Shown here: positions 6,898-14,371 of the stretch, in pieces | How positions within the stretch are numbered: position 1 is the stretch's first letter | How the letters are laid out: every line of letters begins with the position of its first letter | From: an uncultured Megasphaera sp. | Lineage (GTDB): Bacteria; Bacillota; Negativicutes; Veillonellales; Megasphaeraceae | Direction: 5' to 3' | Length of the DNA: 22,251 nt | Assembly (NCBI GenBank): GCA_902464195.1 | Contig: CABQJB010000012.1 | Span: 1-22,251, forward strand | Position numbers and translations under genes: made by a program | Notes under the pieces: generated by a model | Databases searched by the model: none | Told to the model about the DNA's origin: nothing | What the model saw: only the letters and a program-made list of their open reading frames with translations

Positions 6898-8229
6898 ATG
6901 TACAAACCCTTAGTCGCTGTCGTCGGGCGTCCGAATGTCGGCAAATCGACGCTCTTCAATGCCATCGTCAAGAAGCGCATTTCCATCGTCGAAGACATCC
7001 CCGGCGTCACGCGCGACCGCATTTATTTCGACGCCGAATGGCTCGGCCAGGAATTCACCATGATCGATACGGGCGGCATAGAATTCGTCGATTCAGATAA
7101 CCATATCTTCACCAGTATGCGTTATCAGGCTGAACTGGCCATCCGCGAAGCCGACGTCATCCTCTACGTCGTCGACGGCAAAGTCGGCGTCCAGCCTCAG
7201 GATGAAGAAATCGCCCACATCCTCCGCTCGTGCGGCAAGCCGGTCATCCTGGTCGTCAACAAGATCGACAGCGTCGAACAAGAAATGAACATCTACGAAT
7301 TTTACAGCCTCGGCTTAGGCGACCCCATCGGCGTCTCGGCTGTCAACCTGATGAACCTCGGCGACCTTCTCGATGAAGTCCTGAAGTACATCAAGAAAGT
7401 CCCGGCTATGGACGATGATGACGAAGCCATCCACATCGCCCTCGTCGGTCGTCCGAATGTCGGCAAGTCGTCCCTGACCAATGCCCTTTTGGGACAGGAC
7501 CGGGTCATCGTCAGCAACGTGCCCGGTACAACGCGCGATTCCATTGATACGCACTGGTCCTATGAAGGGACGGATTTCGTCCTCATCGATACGGCCGGCA
7601 TGCGCCGTAAGGCCAAAATCGACCTGCCTGTCGAACGCTACAGCGTCGTCCGGGCCCTGCGCGCCGTCGACCGGTCGGACATCGCCGTCCTGGTCATCGA
7701 TGCGACGGAAGGCGTGACCGAACAGGATACGAAAATTGCCGGCTACGTCCATGAAGCCGGCAAGGGCTGCATCATTGTCGTCAACAAATGGGACCTCGTC
7801 GAAAAAGACAGCAAGACAAGCCATAAATTTGAAGAAGACATCCGCCGCGAACTGGCCTTCCTCCAGTATGCGCCCATCCTCTTCGCCTCGGCCCTGACCA
7901 AGCAGCGCATCAACCGCCTGGCCGACATGGTCAAGTTCGTTTCGGAACAGCAGCACATGCGCGTGTCGACGAGCGTCCTCAACGAACTTATTGAAGATGC
8001 CCAGCTGACCAACCCACCGCCGGCCAAGGGCGGCAAGCTGCTCAAAATCTACTACATGACCCAGGCTTCGGTTCAGCCGCCGACATTTATCCTCTTCGTC
8101 AACGAACCGCAGCTCATGCATTTCTCGTACCTGCGCTTTCTGGAAAACCGCCTGCGCGAAACCTTCGGCTTTGAAGGGACGCCGATCCGGCTCATCCTGC
8201 GCGGGAAGAAGGACGGTGAAAGCTTATGA
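6898..8229 (+). CDS. der: Ribosome-associated double GTPase Der (EngA)
   Basis: This 443-residue essential GTPase acts in late assembly of the 50S subunit. Two GTPase domains in tandem are visible: P-loops GRPNVGKST (10-18) and GRPNVGKSS (184-192), with DTGG and DTAG switch II motifs and NKID and NKWD base-recognition motifs. A C-terminal KH-like domain follows (about 355-440, with the FVNEPQLMHFSY.RFLENR block). AAAGGA (6885-6890) precedes the ATG by 7 bases. No promoter fits between the preceding terminator and this gene. It overlaps plsY by 4 bases. Confidence 0.97.
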   Translation: MYKPLVAVVGRPNVGKSTLFNAIVKKRISIVEDIPGVTRDRIYFDAEWLGQEFTMIDTGGIEFVDSDNHIFTSMRYQAELAIREADVILYVVDGKVGVQPQDEEIAHILRSCGKPVILVVNKIDSVEQEMNIYEFYSLGLGDPIGVSAVNLMNLGDLLDEVLKYIKKVPAMDDDDEAIHIALVGRPNVGKSSLTNALLGQDRVIVSNVPGTTRDSIDTHWSYEGTDFVLIDTAGMRRKAKIDLPVERYSVVRALRAVDRSDIAVLVIDATEGVTEQDTKIAGYVHEAGKGCIIVVNKWDLVEKDSKTSHKFEEDIRRELAFLQYAPILFASALTKQRINRLADMVKFVSEQQHMRVSTSVLNELIEDAQLTNPPPAKGGKLLKIYYMTQASVQPPTFILFVNEPQLMHFSYLRFLENRLRETFGFEGTPIRLILRGKKDGESL

Positions 8230-8849
8230 TGCTCGGTATCCTCTGCCTGGTACTGGCCTATATCGCCGGGTCCTTCCCCAGCGGTCTGGTCATCGGCAAG
8301 GCCTTGTATCATACGGACATCAGGGACTACGGCAGCCATAACACAGGGGCGACCAATGCTTATCGCGTCCTCGGCGCCGTCGGCGGCCTGCTGGTCCTCA
8401 TCTGTGATGTCGCCAAAGGGATGCTCGGCGTCTACCTCGGCCAGGTCGCCAGCCAGTCGGGCCTGGGCAGTGCGGACATGCAGATCTACTTCATGATTGC
8501 CGGCGGCCTGCTGGCCATCGTCGGCCATTCGTGCTCGATTTTCCTCAAATTCAAAGGCGGCAAGGGCGTCGCCACCGGCCTGGGTATCATCTTGTTCCTG
8601 GCCCCGTGGGAAACGCTCATCGTCTTCTGCGTCTGGGCCGTCATCGTCGCCCTGACGCGCATCGTCTCCCTCGGTTCCATCGTAGCGGCCATCCTCGTGC
8701 CCATTACTATGTTCTTTTTCCACGAACCTCTGCCGCTGACGATTTTCGGCTTCCTGGCTGCCCTGCTGGTCGTCGTGCGTCATAAGGACAATATTATCCG
8801 CCTCATGCACGGCAAGGAACTGAAGGTCGAACGAATTAAGAAAAAATAG
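8226..8849 (+). CDS. plsY: Acyl-phosphate:glycerol-3-phosphate acyltransferase
   Basis: This 207-residue polytopic membrane protein transfers an acyl group from acyl-phosphate to glycerol-3-phosphate, the first acylation of phospholipid synthesis and the step before PlsC. PlsY motifs are present: GSFPSG (15-20), GSHNTGATNAYR (36-47) and FKGGKG (109-114). Several hydrophobic segments match the usual five-helix topology. The ATG overlaps the der stop (ATGATG), so translation is probably coupled; a start 3 bases later is equally possible. The next gene has its own promoter. Confidence 0.96.
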   Translation: MMLGILCLVLAYIAGSFPSGLVIGKALYHTDIRDYGSHNTGATNAYRVLGAVGGLLVLICDVAKGMLGVYLGQVASQSGLGSADMQIYFMIAGGLLAIVGHSCSIFLKFKGGKGVATGLGIILFLAPWETLIVFCVWAVIVALTRIVSLGSIVAAILVPITMFFFHEPLPLTIFGFLAALLVVVRHKDNIIRLMHGKELKVERIKKK

Positions 8850-8850
8850 A

Positions 8851-8878
8851 TTGATATGTAATAAAAAACGTGTATAAT
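8851..8878 (+). promoter_or_regulatory. Sigma-A-type promoter of rsmD-coaD
   Basis: TTGATA (8851-8856) and a perfect TATAAT (8873-8878) with a 16-base spacer lie in an AT-rich gap directly after the plsY stop. The predicted start near 8885 gives a leader of about 19 bases containing AGGTGAT before the rsmD ATG at 8904. Confidence 0.85.
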
Positions 8879-8903
8879 TAACTATGTACGAGCAGGTGAT
8901 CCT

Positions 8904-9461
8904 ATGAGAATCATATCCGGCAGTGCCAGAGGACGGGTCCTGAAGTCTCCCAAGGGGATGCTGACCCGGCCGACGCTGGACCGTACGCGGGAAAGTCTCT
9001 TCAACATCCTGGAAAACAGCGGCGGCCTGCGCGATGCCGCTGTCCTCGATATCTTTGCCGGTACGGGTGCCCTCGGGCTGGAAGCGCTGAGCCGCGGTGC
9101 GGCATCGGCGGTCTTCATCGACCATTACACGCAGCAGCTCATCCGCCAGAATGCAGCCCTTTGCGGCTTTGCGGACTGCGTCGAAGTGCTGCGCCTTAAT
9201 TCGGCCAAAGCCCTGGCACGGCTGCAGGGACGCAAATTTGATTATATCTTTGCGGACCCGCCGTATAACAAAAATTTGGTGAACGATACAATCGCTTTGA
9301 TAGGTGAATACGATTTGCTGGCTCCGGGAGGATTGATTCTGATGGAATACAGCCGGAACGAAGGTATAACGGAGAGCCCATTGTATGAGGTCATCAGAGA
9401 AAAATCCTATGGGAAAGACACGCGGATTGCTTTTATCCGCCGTCGTCAGGAAGGAGTCTAG
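8904..9461 (+). CDS. rsmD: 16S rRNA (guanine-966-N2)-methyltransferase
   Basis: This 185-residue SAM-dependent enzyme methylates N2 of G966 (E. coli numbering) of 16S rRNA. The N-terminal MRIISG..RGR block and the PTLDRTRESLFNIL segment are family hallmarks. SAM motif I (DIFAGTGALGLEALSRGA) starts at residue 49, and the catalytic DPPY is at 118-121. It is followed by coaD 3 bases after its stop; rsmD-coaD is a common pair in Firmicutes. Its own promoter lies just upstream. Confidence 0.96.
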   Translation: MRIISGSARGRVLKSPKGMLTRPTLDRTRESLFNILENSGGLRDAAVLDIFAGTGALGLEALSRGAASAVFIDHYTQQLIRQNAALCGFADCVEVLRLNSAKALARLQGRKFDYIFADPPYNKNLVNDTIALIGEYDLLAPGGLILMEYSRNEGITESPLYEVIREKSYGKDTRIAFIRRRQEGV

Positions 9462-9464
9462 AAA

Positions 9465-9956
9465 GTGCGAATCGGTATTTGTCCCGGCAGTTTTGATCCT
9501 GTCACCAATGGACACATTGACATTTTTGAACGGGGGAGCCAGCTTGTCGACAAGCTCATCGTCGCTGTTTTTGAGAACCCGTCGAAGAAGCCCTTGTTCT
9601 CGATGGCAGAGCGGGAAGAGATGTTGCGGGAAACGACGAAACACATTCCCAACATCGAAGTCGTCAGCTTCCATGGCCTGCTCAACGAATATGCCATCGA
9701 ACACGGTGCAACTATCATCATCCGCGGCCTGCGTGCCCTGAGCGATTTTGAATACGAATTCCAGCGTGCCCTGCTCATGAAGAAGGTGGAACCGCGTATC
9801 GAAACGGTCTTCATCATGACCAGTACCCAGTATTCGTATATCAGCTCGACAGGTATCCGCGAACTGGCCTGCTTTGGCGGCAAGCTCGATGATATGGTCC
9901 CCGATTACGTCGAACAGAAACTGAAAGAGAAGTTTGCAGACAAGTACAATGCTTAG
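9465..9956 (+). CDS. coaD: Phosphopantetheine adenylyltransferase
   Basis: This 163-residue enzyme transfers AMP from ATP to 4'-phosphopantetheine to form dephospho-CoA, the penultimate step of CoA synthesis. The nucleotidyltransferase signature TNGH (14-17) and the C-terminal ISSTGIR (126-132) are intact. The IIRGLRALSDFEYE block is characteristic of CoaD. The start is GTG, supported by AAGGAG at 9451-9456 with 8-base spacing. Confidence 0.97.
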   Translation: MRIGICPGSFDPVTNGHIDIFERGSQLVDKLIVAVFENPSKKPLFSMAEREEMLRETTKHIPNIEVVSFHGLLNEYAIEHGATIIIRGLRALSDFEYEFQRALLMKKVEPRIETVFIMTSTQYSYISSTGIRELACFGGKLDDMVPDYVEQKLKEKFADKYNA

Positions 9957-9969
9957 GAGTGGAGAATAC

Positions 9970-10446
9970 ATGAATTCGGATAAACTGTTAGAAGATTTGG
10001 AAAGTTTGGTAATGAACGCATCGAAGATGCCTTTTACCAATAAGAAGATGGTCGAAGAAGAAGAAATCCTTCAGATCATCGACGATTTGAAAGAATCCAT
10101 GCCGGCCGAATTGGAACAGGCCAAGAAAGTCTTGTCCGAAAAAGATAAGATCATTTCCGATGCCCAGCATCATGCCGAAAGCATGGTTGCCCAGGCCAAG
10201 GATTATATTGCCAAATTGACAGAAGAAAGCGAACTGGTACGGCAGGCTCAGGAACATGCCAACCAGATCATCCAGAATGCCAACGATTCGTCGGAACAGC
10301 TGAAGAACAGCTCCATTACCTATGCCGGCGATGTCCTCAAATACGTTGAATCGACATTGGAAAAGACCTTGTCCAGCATCCAGCAGAACCGCGAAAGCCT
10401 GCTCAAGAGCAACGGACACCAGGACGACAAGCCGGATCAGCAGTAA
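9970..10446 (+). CDS. Uncharacterised coiled-coil protein
   Basis: I do not recognise a named family for this 158-residue protein. It is highly charged and rich in Glu, Lys, Gln and Ala, with no Cys, no evident signal peptide and no membrane segment. Residues about 45-140 look like a continuous amphipathic helix with heptad-like spacing (AKKVLSEKDKIISDAQ and onward), resembling the b/E-type stalk subunits of ATP synthases or DivIVA-like proteins, which could explain an ATPase-like label. Start ATG 9970 is preceded by GGAG at 9961-9964, 5 bases upstream; starts further upstream overlap coaD. It is last in the rsmD-coaD unit, before a terminator. The function is unknown. Confidence 0.85.
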   Translation: MNSDKLLEDLESLVMNASKMPFTNKKMVEEEEILQIIDDLKESMPAELEQAKKVLSEKDKIISDAQHHAESMVAQAKDYIAKLTEESELVRQAQEHANQIIQNANDSSEQLKNSSITYAGDVLKYVESTLEKTLSSIQQNRESLLKSNGHQDDKPDQQ

Positions 10447-10462
10447 TCATGGCTTATACGAG

Positions 10463-10505
10463 AGGGACTGTCGCATGAAAGTTATCATGCGAGGTCCCTT
10501 TTTTT
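10463..10505 (+). terminator. Rho-independent terminator after the coiled-coil gene
   Basis: A two-part stem is formed: GGGAC (10464-10468) with GTCCC (10494-10498), and CGCATGA (10472-10478) with TCATGCG (10485-10491), with a small internal loop. Seven T follow (10499-10505). The next gene starts 30 bases later with its Shine-Dalgarno in between. Confidence 0.88.
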
Positions 10506-10534
10506 ATCCGCACGGCGGGTAGATAGGAGGTACT

Positions 10535-11344
10535 ATGAACGAAATTACGTCCCGCGACAACCAGTGGGTCAAGATGGCCTGCTCCCTGAAGCAGAAAAAA
10601 GGCCGCCAGGCCCATCAGCGCGTCTTCGTCGAAGGCCTGCGGGTCATTGCCGACGCGGCGGCCATGGCTATTCCCGATGCCATCTGCTTCGTCTCGGCAA
10701 AGGGGAGGGCCCTGGATGACTTTGAAGCCCTCTATGCCAAAGGGCTCGAACTGGGCTGGACTTTTTATGCTGTCACCGACAGCGTCTACGACAAGCTGAA
10801 AGATACCAGGACGCCTCAGGGGCTGGCGGCCATGCTGCCCTTCTTTGCCTATACCTTCGACAGCCTGCCGGCCATTGCACCGGAAAAAGCTGTCCTCTAT
10901 CTGCGTTCCATCCAGGACCCGGGCAATCTGGGGACGATCCTGCGCACGGCGGCGGCTGCCAATGCCGGTGCCGTCCTGCTCAGTGAAGGCAGCGTCGACG
11001 TCTACAACGACAAGACCATCCGCAGTGCCATGGGGGCCATCTTCAAGGTCCCCGTCGTCCAGAACGTGACTGATGAACAGTTGGATCAGTTCTGTGCCGA
11101 CGAGGACCGTAAGGTTTACGGGACGGCTCCGGAAGGGACTGTCTCCTATGTCGGCGCCGATTACAGCCAGCCAGTCATCCTGGCCTTCGGCAACGAAGGC
11201 AACGGCCTGCCAGGTGATTTCCTGGACTGCTGCGATGATGTACTGACCATCCCCATGCGTCCCGATACGGAATCGCTGAACCTGTCCATGTCGGTCGGCA
11301 TCGTCTTATATAAGGCATGGGAAAAAAATGGTTTTAAGGAGTAA
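10535..11344 (+). CDS. TrmH-family (SpoU) RNA 2'-O-methyltransferase
   Basis: This 269-residue SPOUT-class enzyme probably methylates a ribose in rRNA or tRNA using SAM. The N-terminal substrate-binding domain (about 1-110) includes FVEGLRVI. The knotted catalytic domain shows motif 1 QDPGNLGTILR (127-137), motif 2 FGNEGNGL (218-225) and motif 3 IPM...ESLNLSMS (239-253). The target nucleotide cannot be deduced; RlmB-like 23S rRNA modification is one possibility. AGGAGGT (10524-10530) is a near-perfect ribosome-binding site. The gene is followed by larB after 2 bases, so the pair is probably co-transcribed. Confidence 0.92.
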   Translation: MNEITSRDNQWVKMACSLKQKKGRQAHQRVFVEGLRVIADAAAMAIPDAICFVSAKGRALDDFEALYAKGLELGWTFYAVTDSVYDKLKDTRTPQGLAAMLPFFAYTFDSLPAIAPEKAVLYLRSIQDPGNLGTILRTAAAANAGAVLLSEGSVDVYNDKTIRSAMGAIFKVPVVQNVTDEQLDQFCADEDRKVYGTAPEGTVSYVGADYSQPVILAFGNEGNGLPGDFLDCCDDVLTIPMRPDTESLNLSMSVGIVLYKAWEKNGFKE

Positions 11345-11346
11345 TT

Positions 11347-12024
11347 ATGGAAGAAAATAAAGAAACCCTCGATTTGGGCTTTGCCAAACTGGATCTGCAG
11401 CGTCAGCAGCGCTGCGGTTTCCCGGAAGTCGTCTACTGTGCCGGAAAGACCGTCGACCAGTCGGTCCGGATCCTGGACGTCCTCATGGAAAAGTACGACA
11501 ACGTCATCGGCACGCGGGCCGACAAGGCCGTCTACGACGCCCTGACCGGACGCCATCCGGCAGCCCAGTACGATGAACTGGCCCGTATGGTCTATCAGCA
11601 TAAGGACAAGACCGTCGTCAATGGCGACCGCCTCATTTCGGTCATCACGGCCGGGACGAGCGATATCCCCATTGCCGAAGAAGCGGCCTTGACGGCGGAA
11701 ATCATGGGAAACCGTGTCGAACGCATCTACGACGTCGGCGTCGCCGGTATCCACCGCCTCCTGGCCCGCGTCGATGATATCCGCCGGGCCAACGTCAACA
11801 TCGTCGTCGCCGGCATGGAAGGGGCTCTGGCCAGTGTCGTCGGCGGCCTCGTCGACAAGCCGGTCATCGCCGTGCCGACCAGCATCGGCTATGGTGCTAA
11901 TTTCCACGGCCTGTCGGCCCTCCTGGCCATGCTCAACAGCTGTGCCGCCGGCGTATCCGTCGTCAACATCGATAACGGTTTCGGCGCCGGCCGCCTGGCT
12001 GATACGATGAACCGCTTGAGGTGA
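11347..12024 (+). CDS. larB: Nickel-pincer cofactor biosynthesis protein LarB
   Basis: This 225-residue protein has a PurE-like C-terminal domain. LarB carboxylates the pyridinium ring of nicotinic acid adenine dinucleotide and releases AMP, the first step toward the nickel-pincer cofactor of lactate racemase and related enzymes. The GFPEVV.C motif (about residues 26-33), the DVGVAGIHR segment, VAGMEGAL and the PTSIGYGANFHG block are characteristic. An older name is AIR-carboxylase-related protein. AAGGAG sits just upstream of the ATG. It overlaps or abuts the LarC-like gene, but no larA or larE is in the window. Confidence 0.93.
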   Translation: MEENKETLDLGFAKLDLQRQQRCGFPEVVYCAGKTVDQSVRILDVLMEKYDNVIGTRADKAVYDALTGRHPAAQYDELARMVYQHKDKTVVNGDRLISVITAGTSDIPIAEEAALTAEIMGNRVERIYDVGVAGIHRLLARVDDIRRANVNIVVAGMEGALASVVGGLVDKPVIAVPTSIGYGANFHGLSALLAMLNSCAAGVSVVNIDNGFGAGRLADTMNRLR

Positions 12025-12029
12025 TGGAA

Positions 12030-12476
12030 ATGGAAACATTATGGCAGTTGGAAGCCAATATTGACGACATGAACCCGCAGAACATGGAATACGTCTTTTC
12101 GCTCATCCTGGACCAGGGCGCCAACGATGTCTGGGCCATGCCGATGATGATGAAGAAAGGCCGCATGGCGTCTATGCTCTGCGTCTTGTGCCGTCAGGAA
12201 CTCATCGATACCCTCATCGGCGTCATCGTCAGGGAGACGACATCCATTGGCGTCCGCTTCTTCCCTGTGACCCGCCTGGCCTGTGACCGGCTCATCACGA
12301 CGGTCCATGTCGACGGCCGCGACCTGCACTGCAAGGTCTGCCGCTATGGCGGAAAAGTCGTCAATATATCGGCAGAATACGATGATTGCCGGGCTGCTGC
12401 CGCTGAGACTGGAACACCTCTGAAGGATTGGCAGCGCAAAGTGAAGGAAGCAGCGTATCGGCAATTTACGGAATAG
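12030..12476 (+). CDS. Stand-alone LarC C-terminal domain (LarC2, nickel insertion)
   Basis: At 148 residues this matches only the C-terminal part of LarC (DUF111), the CTP-dependent cyclometallase that inserts nickel into the pincer cofactor. Matching blocks are ANIDDMNP (9-16), MKKGR (41-45), ETTSIGVR (69-76) and the VVNISAEYDDC segment. Full LarC proteins are about 400 residues with an N-terminal LarC1 part; in Lactobacillus plantarum the two are separate ORFs joined by ribosomal frameshifting. Here the upstream gene is larB and no LarC1 sequence is seen. ATG 12030 lies 8 bases after GAGG (12018-12021); ATG 12024, overlapping the larB stop, is an alternative. Confidence 0.86.
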   Translation: METLWQLEANIDDMNPQNMEYVFSLILDQGANDVWAMPMMMKKGRMASMLCVLCRQELIDTLIGVIVRETTSIGVRFFPVTRLACDRLITTVHVDGRDLHCKVCRYGGKVVNISAEYDDCRAAAAETGTPLKDWQRKVKEAAYRQFTE

Positions 12477-12490
12477 AATGGGCAGGGATA

Positions 12491-12519
12491 TTGTCAAAAT
12501 ACGATTGTCCATGTATAAT
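12491..12519 (+). promoter_or_regulatory. Sigma-A-type promoter of the chbG-to-nudC gene run
   Basis: TTGTCA (12491-12496) and TATAAT (12514-12519) are 17 bases apart in the 96-base gap after the LarC2 gene. The expected start near 12526 gives a 5' leader of about 47 bases. It is the only clear promoter before the T-box promoter at 17891. Confidence 0.85.
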
Positions 12520-12543
12520 AGTCATTAAGCTCATTATGTAGTA

Positions 12544-12558
12544 CGTCCTGAAAGGACG
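12544..12558 (+). other. Small 5'-leader hairpin abutting the Shine-Dalgarno
   Basis: CGTCC (12544-12548) pairs with GGACG (12554-12558) around a TGAAA loop. The last stem base is the first G of the GGGGAG ribosome-binding site (12558-12563). It is not followed by a T-run, so it is not a terminator. A role in translation control is only a possibility. Confidence 0.45.
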
Positions 12559-12572
12559 GGGAGTTTGAAAAG

Positions 12573-13421
12573 ATGAACAGAGTCATCATCAATGCCGATG
12601 ATTTCGGCATCCATACAGAAGTCAATCAGGCCGTCATCGAAGCCTGTGAACAAGGCGTCCTGACCAGCACGTCTCTGCTGGCCAATGGCCCGGCCTTTGA
12701 CGAGGCCGTAGACCTGGCCCGGAAGTGTCCTAAGCTGGGCATCGGCATCCATCTCAGCTTGGTCGGATCCTTGCCGACGGTCCTGGCAGCCAGGGAAGTA
12801 CCGACCCTGGTCCAGCCCGATGGCCTGCTGCCGGAAAGCTATACGGAAGTCATCAAGCGGGCCTGCCAGGGGAAACTCGATTACGGTCAGGTCTACCGGG
12901 AGCTCGACGCCCAGATGGAAAAAATCATGGCCACGGGTCTTCCCATTGACCACCTGGACAGCCACCAGCATCTGCACGTCCTGCCGCAGATCTGGTCCAT
13001 TGTCCAGTCGCTGATGATGAAGTACGATATCCACCGCCTGCGTATCCCCAGGGAAGCCTATTCTTATAAGGTATTGTCAGCCAATCCCGTGCGCATTGCC
13101 GGCCGCGATGGCCTGACCTATTTATCGAAGAAAGCCATGGCTTCGGTCCGGCGCCTGCACTTCACGACGACGGATTTTTTCTGGGGCATGGTCGACGGCG
13201 GCCACATGACCGAAAGCAATCTGCATTATCTCATGGACAGACTGCCTTTTGGGACGCATGAAATCATGATGCATCCAGGACGCAGCACGGCTGTCCTCAG
13301 CCAGTCCTTTGCCTGGGGCTATCATTGGCAGGATGAATTCCAGGCCCTGCTGTCACCGGCTATCCGCCAGCAGCTGGAAGCCAAACAGATTGAACTCATT
13401 ACTTACGGTGACCTGCCGTAA
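12573..13421 (+). CDS. ChbG/HpnK (YdjC)-family carbohydrate deacetylase
   Basis: This 282-residue YdjC-type metal-dependent hydrolase belongs to a family that removes N-acetyl groups from sugars (for example ChbG on chitooligosaccharides) or acts in hopanoid synthesis (HpnK). The N-terminal NADDFG (residues 7-12) and the central HLDSHQHLHVLP (127-138) supply the expected metal and catalytic residues; His60 in GIHLSL fits the third conserved position. The true substrate is unknown. The adjacent sugar-nucleotide epimerase suggests cell-surface glycan or sugar-nucleotide metabolism. GGGGAG (12558-12563) lies 9 bases before the ATG. Confidence 0.88.
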   Translation: MNRVIINADDFGIHTEVNQAVIEACEQGVLTSTSLLANGPAFDEAVDLARKCPKLGIGIHLSLVGSLPTVLAAREVPTLVQPDGLLPESYTEVIKRACQGKLDYGQVYRELDAQMEKIMATGLPIDHLDSHQHLHVLPQIWSIVQSLMMKYDIHRLRIPREAYSYKVLSANPVRIAGRDGLTYLSKKAMASVRRLHFTTTDFFWGMVDGGHMTESNLHYLMDRLPFGTHEIMMHPGRSTAVLSQSFAWGYHWQDEFQALLSPAIRQQLEAKQIELITYGDLP

Positions 13422-13438
13422 GGATTGGAGGTCTTACC

Positions 13439-14371
13439 TTGCATATTTTAGTTACCGGCGGGGCCGGCTTCATCGGTTCCCACCTCGTCGATGCCTTGTT
13501 GGAAGAAGGTCATGATGTGACCGTCTTCGATAACCTGAGCACAGGCTGCCGGGACCAGGTTCCGGCAGAGGCCCGCTTTGTCGAAGGCGATATCCGCGAT
13601 GAAGCGGCACTTCAGGTCCTGTTTGAAGAAGGCCATTTCGACATCGTCTTCCATGAAGCGGCCCAGAACCAGGTGTCCTATTCCCTGGCTCATCCCAGGG
13701 ATGATGCTGAACTCAATGTCATCGGCCTGATCAACGTCCTGGAACAGTGCCGCTGCCAGGGGGTACAGAAATTCATCTATTCGTCATCGGCCGCCGTCTA
13801 TGGAGACAATCCCAAAGTTCCCCTGGACGAATCGGAACCGCTGGCACCGGCGTCGTTCTACGGCCTGACCAAGGTGGCTGCAGAAAAGTATATCCAGCTC
13901 TATGGCAGCCTGTTCGGCCTGCCCTATGCCATCCTGCGCTATGCCAACGTATACGGCGAACGCCAGGGGAATGGCGGCGAAGGCGGTGTCGTCGGCCTCT
14001 TTGCCAGGGCTCTGGCCCGCAGCGAAGACCTGACGATTTTTGGAGACGGTGAACAGTCTCGCGATTTCGTCTACGTTAAGGACGTGGCCCGTGCCAACAT
14101 GGCCGCTATGGACAGCGGTGTGCCGTCAGGGATTTATAACATCAGCACCCAGATCGAAACGACCATCAACGCCCTGAAAGAGATACTCTTGTATTTCTCT
14201 CGTGCCGGTGTGGCCGTTTCTTATGGAGAAGCCCGTAAGGGCGATATTTTCCGGTCGTCCCTGGCCAATGGCAAGGCTATCGAAACGCTCCGCTGGCGGC
14301 CGAAAATGAAACTCATGCCGGGCCTCATGGCGACGTATCAATATTTTCTCGAAAGGGAGGAAGCCGAGTGA
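13439..14371 (+). CDS. NAD-dependent epimerase/dehydratase (UDP-glucose/UDP-GlcNAc 4-epimerase-like)
   Basis: This 310-residue extended short-chain dehydrogenase has the NAD-binding GGAGFIG (7-13), an SSS at 115-117 and the catalytic Tyr141-x3-Lys145 (YGLTK). DNLSTG and the FGDGEQSRDFVYV segment are typical of GalE/WbpP-like nucleotide-sugar 4-epimerases. The exact sugar cannot be assigned. The start is the rare codon TTG at 13439, supported by GGAGGT (13427-13432) 6 bases upstream and by the homologous MHILVTGGAGFIG beginning. It overlaps the next gene by 4 bases (GTGA). Confidence 0.92.
   Translation: MHILVTGGAGFIGSHLVDALLEEGHDVTVFDNLSTGCRDQVPAEARFVEGDIRDEAALQVLFEEGHFDIVFHEAAQNQVSYSLAHPRDDAELNVIGLINVLEQCRCQGVQKFIYSSSAAVYGDNPKVPLDESEPLAPASFYGLTKVAAEKYIQLYGSLFGLPYAILRYANVYGERQGNGGEGGVVGLFARALARSEDLTIFGDGEQSRDFVYVKDVARANMAAMDSGVPSGIYNISTQIETTINALKEILLYFSRAGVAVSYGEARKGDIFRSSLANGKAIETLRWRPKMKLMPGLMATYQYFLEREEAE

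Noticed and set aside
8073..10040. 655-residue minus-strand frame spanning der, plsY, rsmD and coaD.
   Set aside because: It runs antisense to four clearly real genes. The strong preference for C-ending codons removes stops on the opposite strand, and the translation shows no family motifs.
11347..12030. A hidden LarC1 frame or frameshift upstream of the LarC2 gene.
   Set aside because: The whole interval is intact larB, and other frames there show no LarC1-like sequence.
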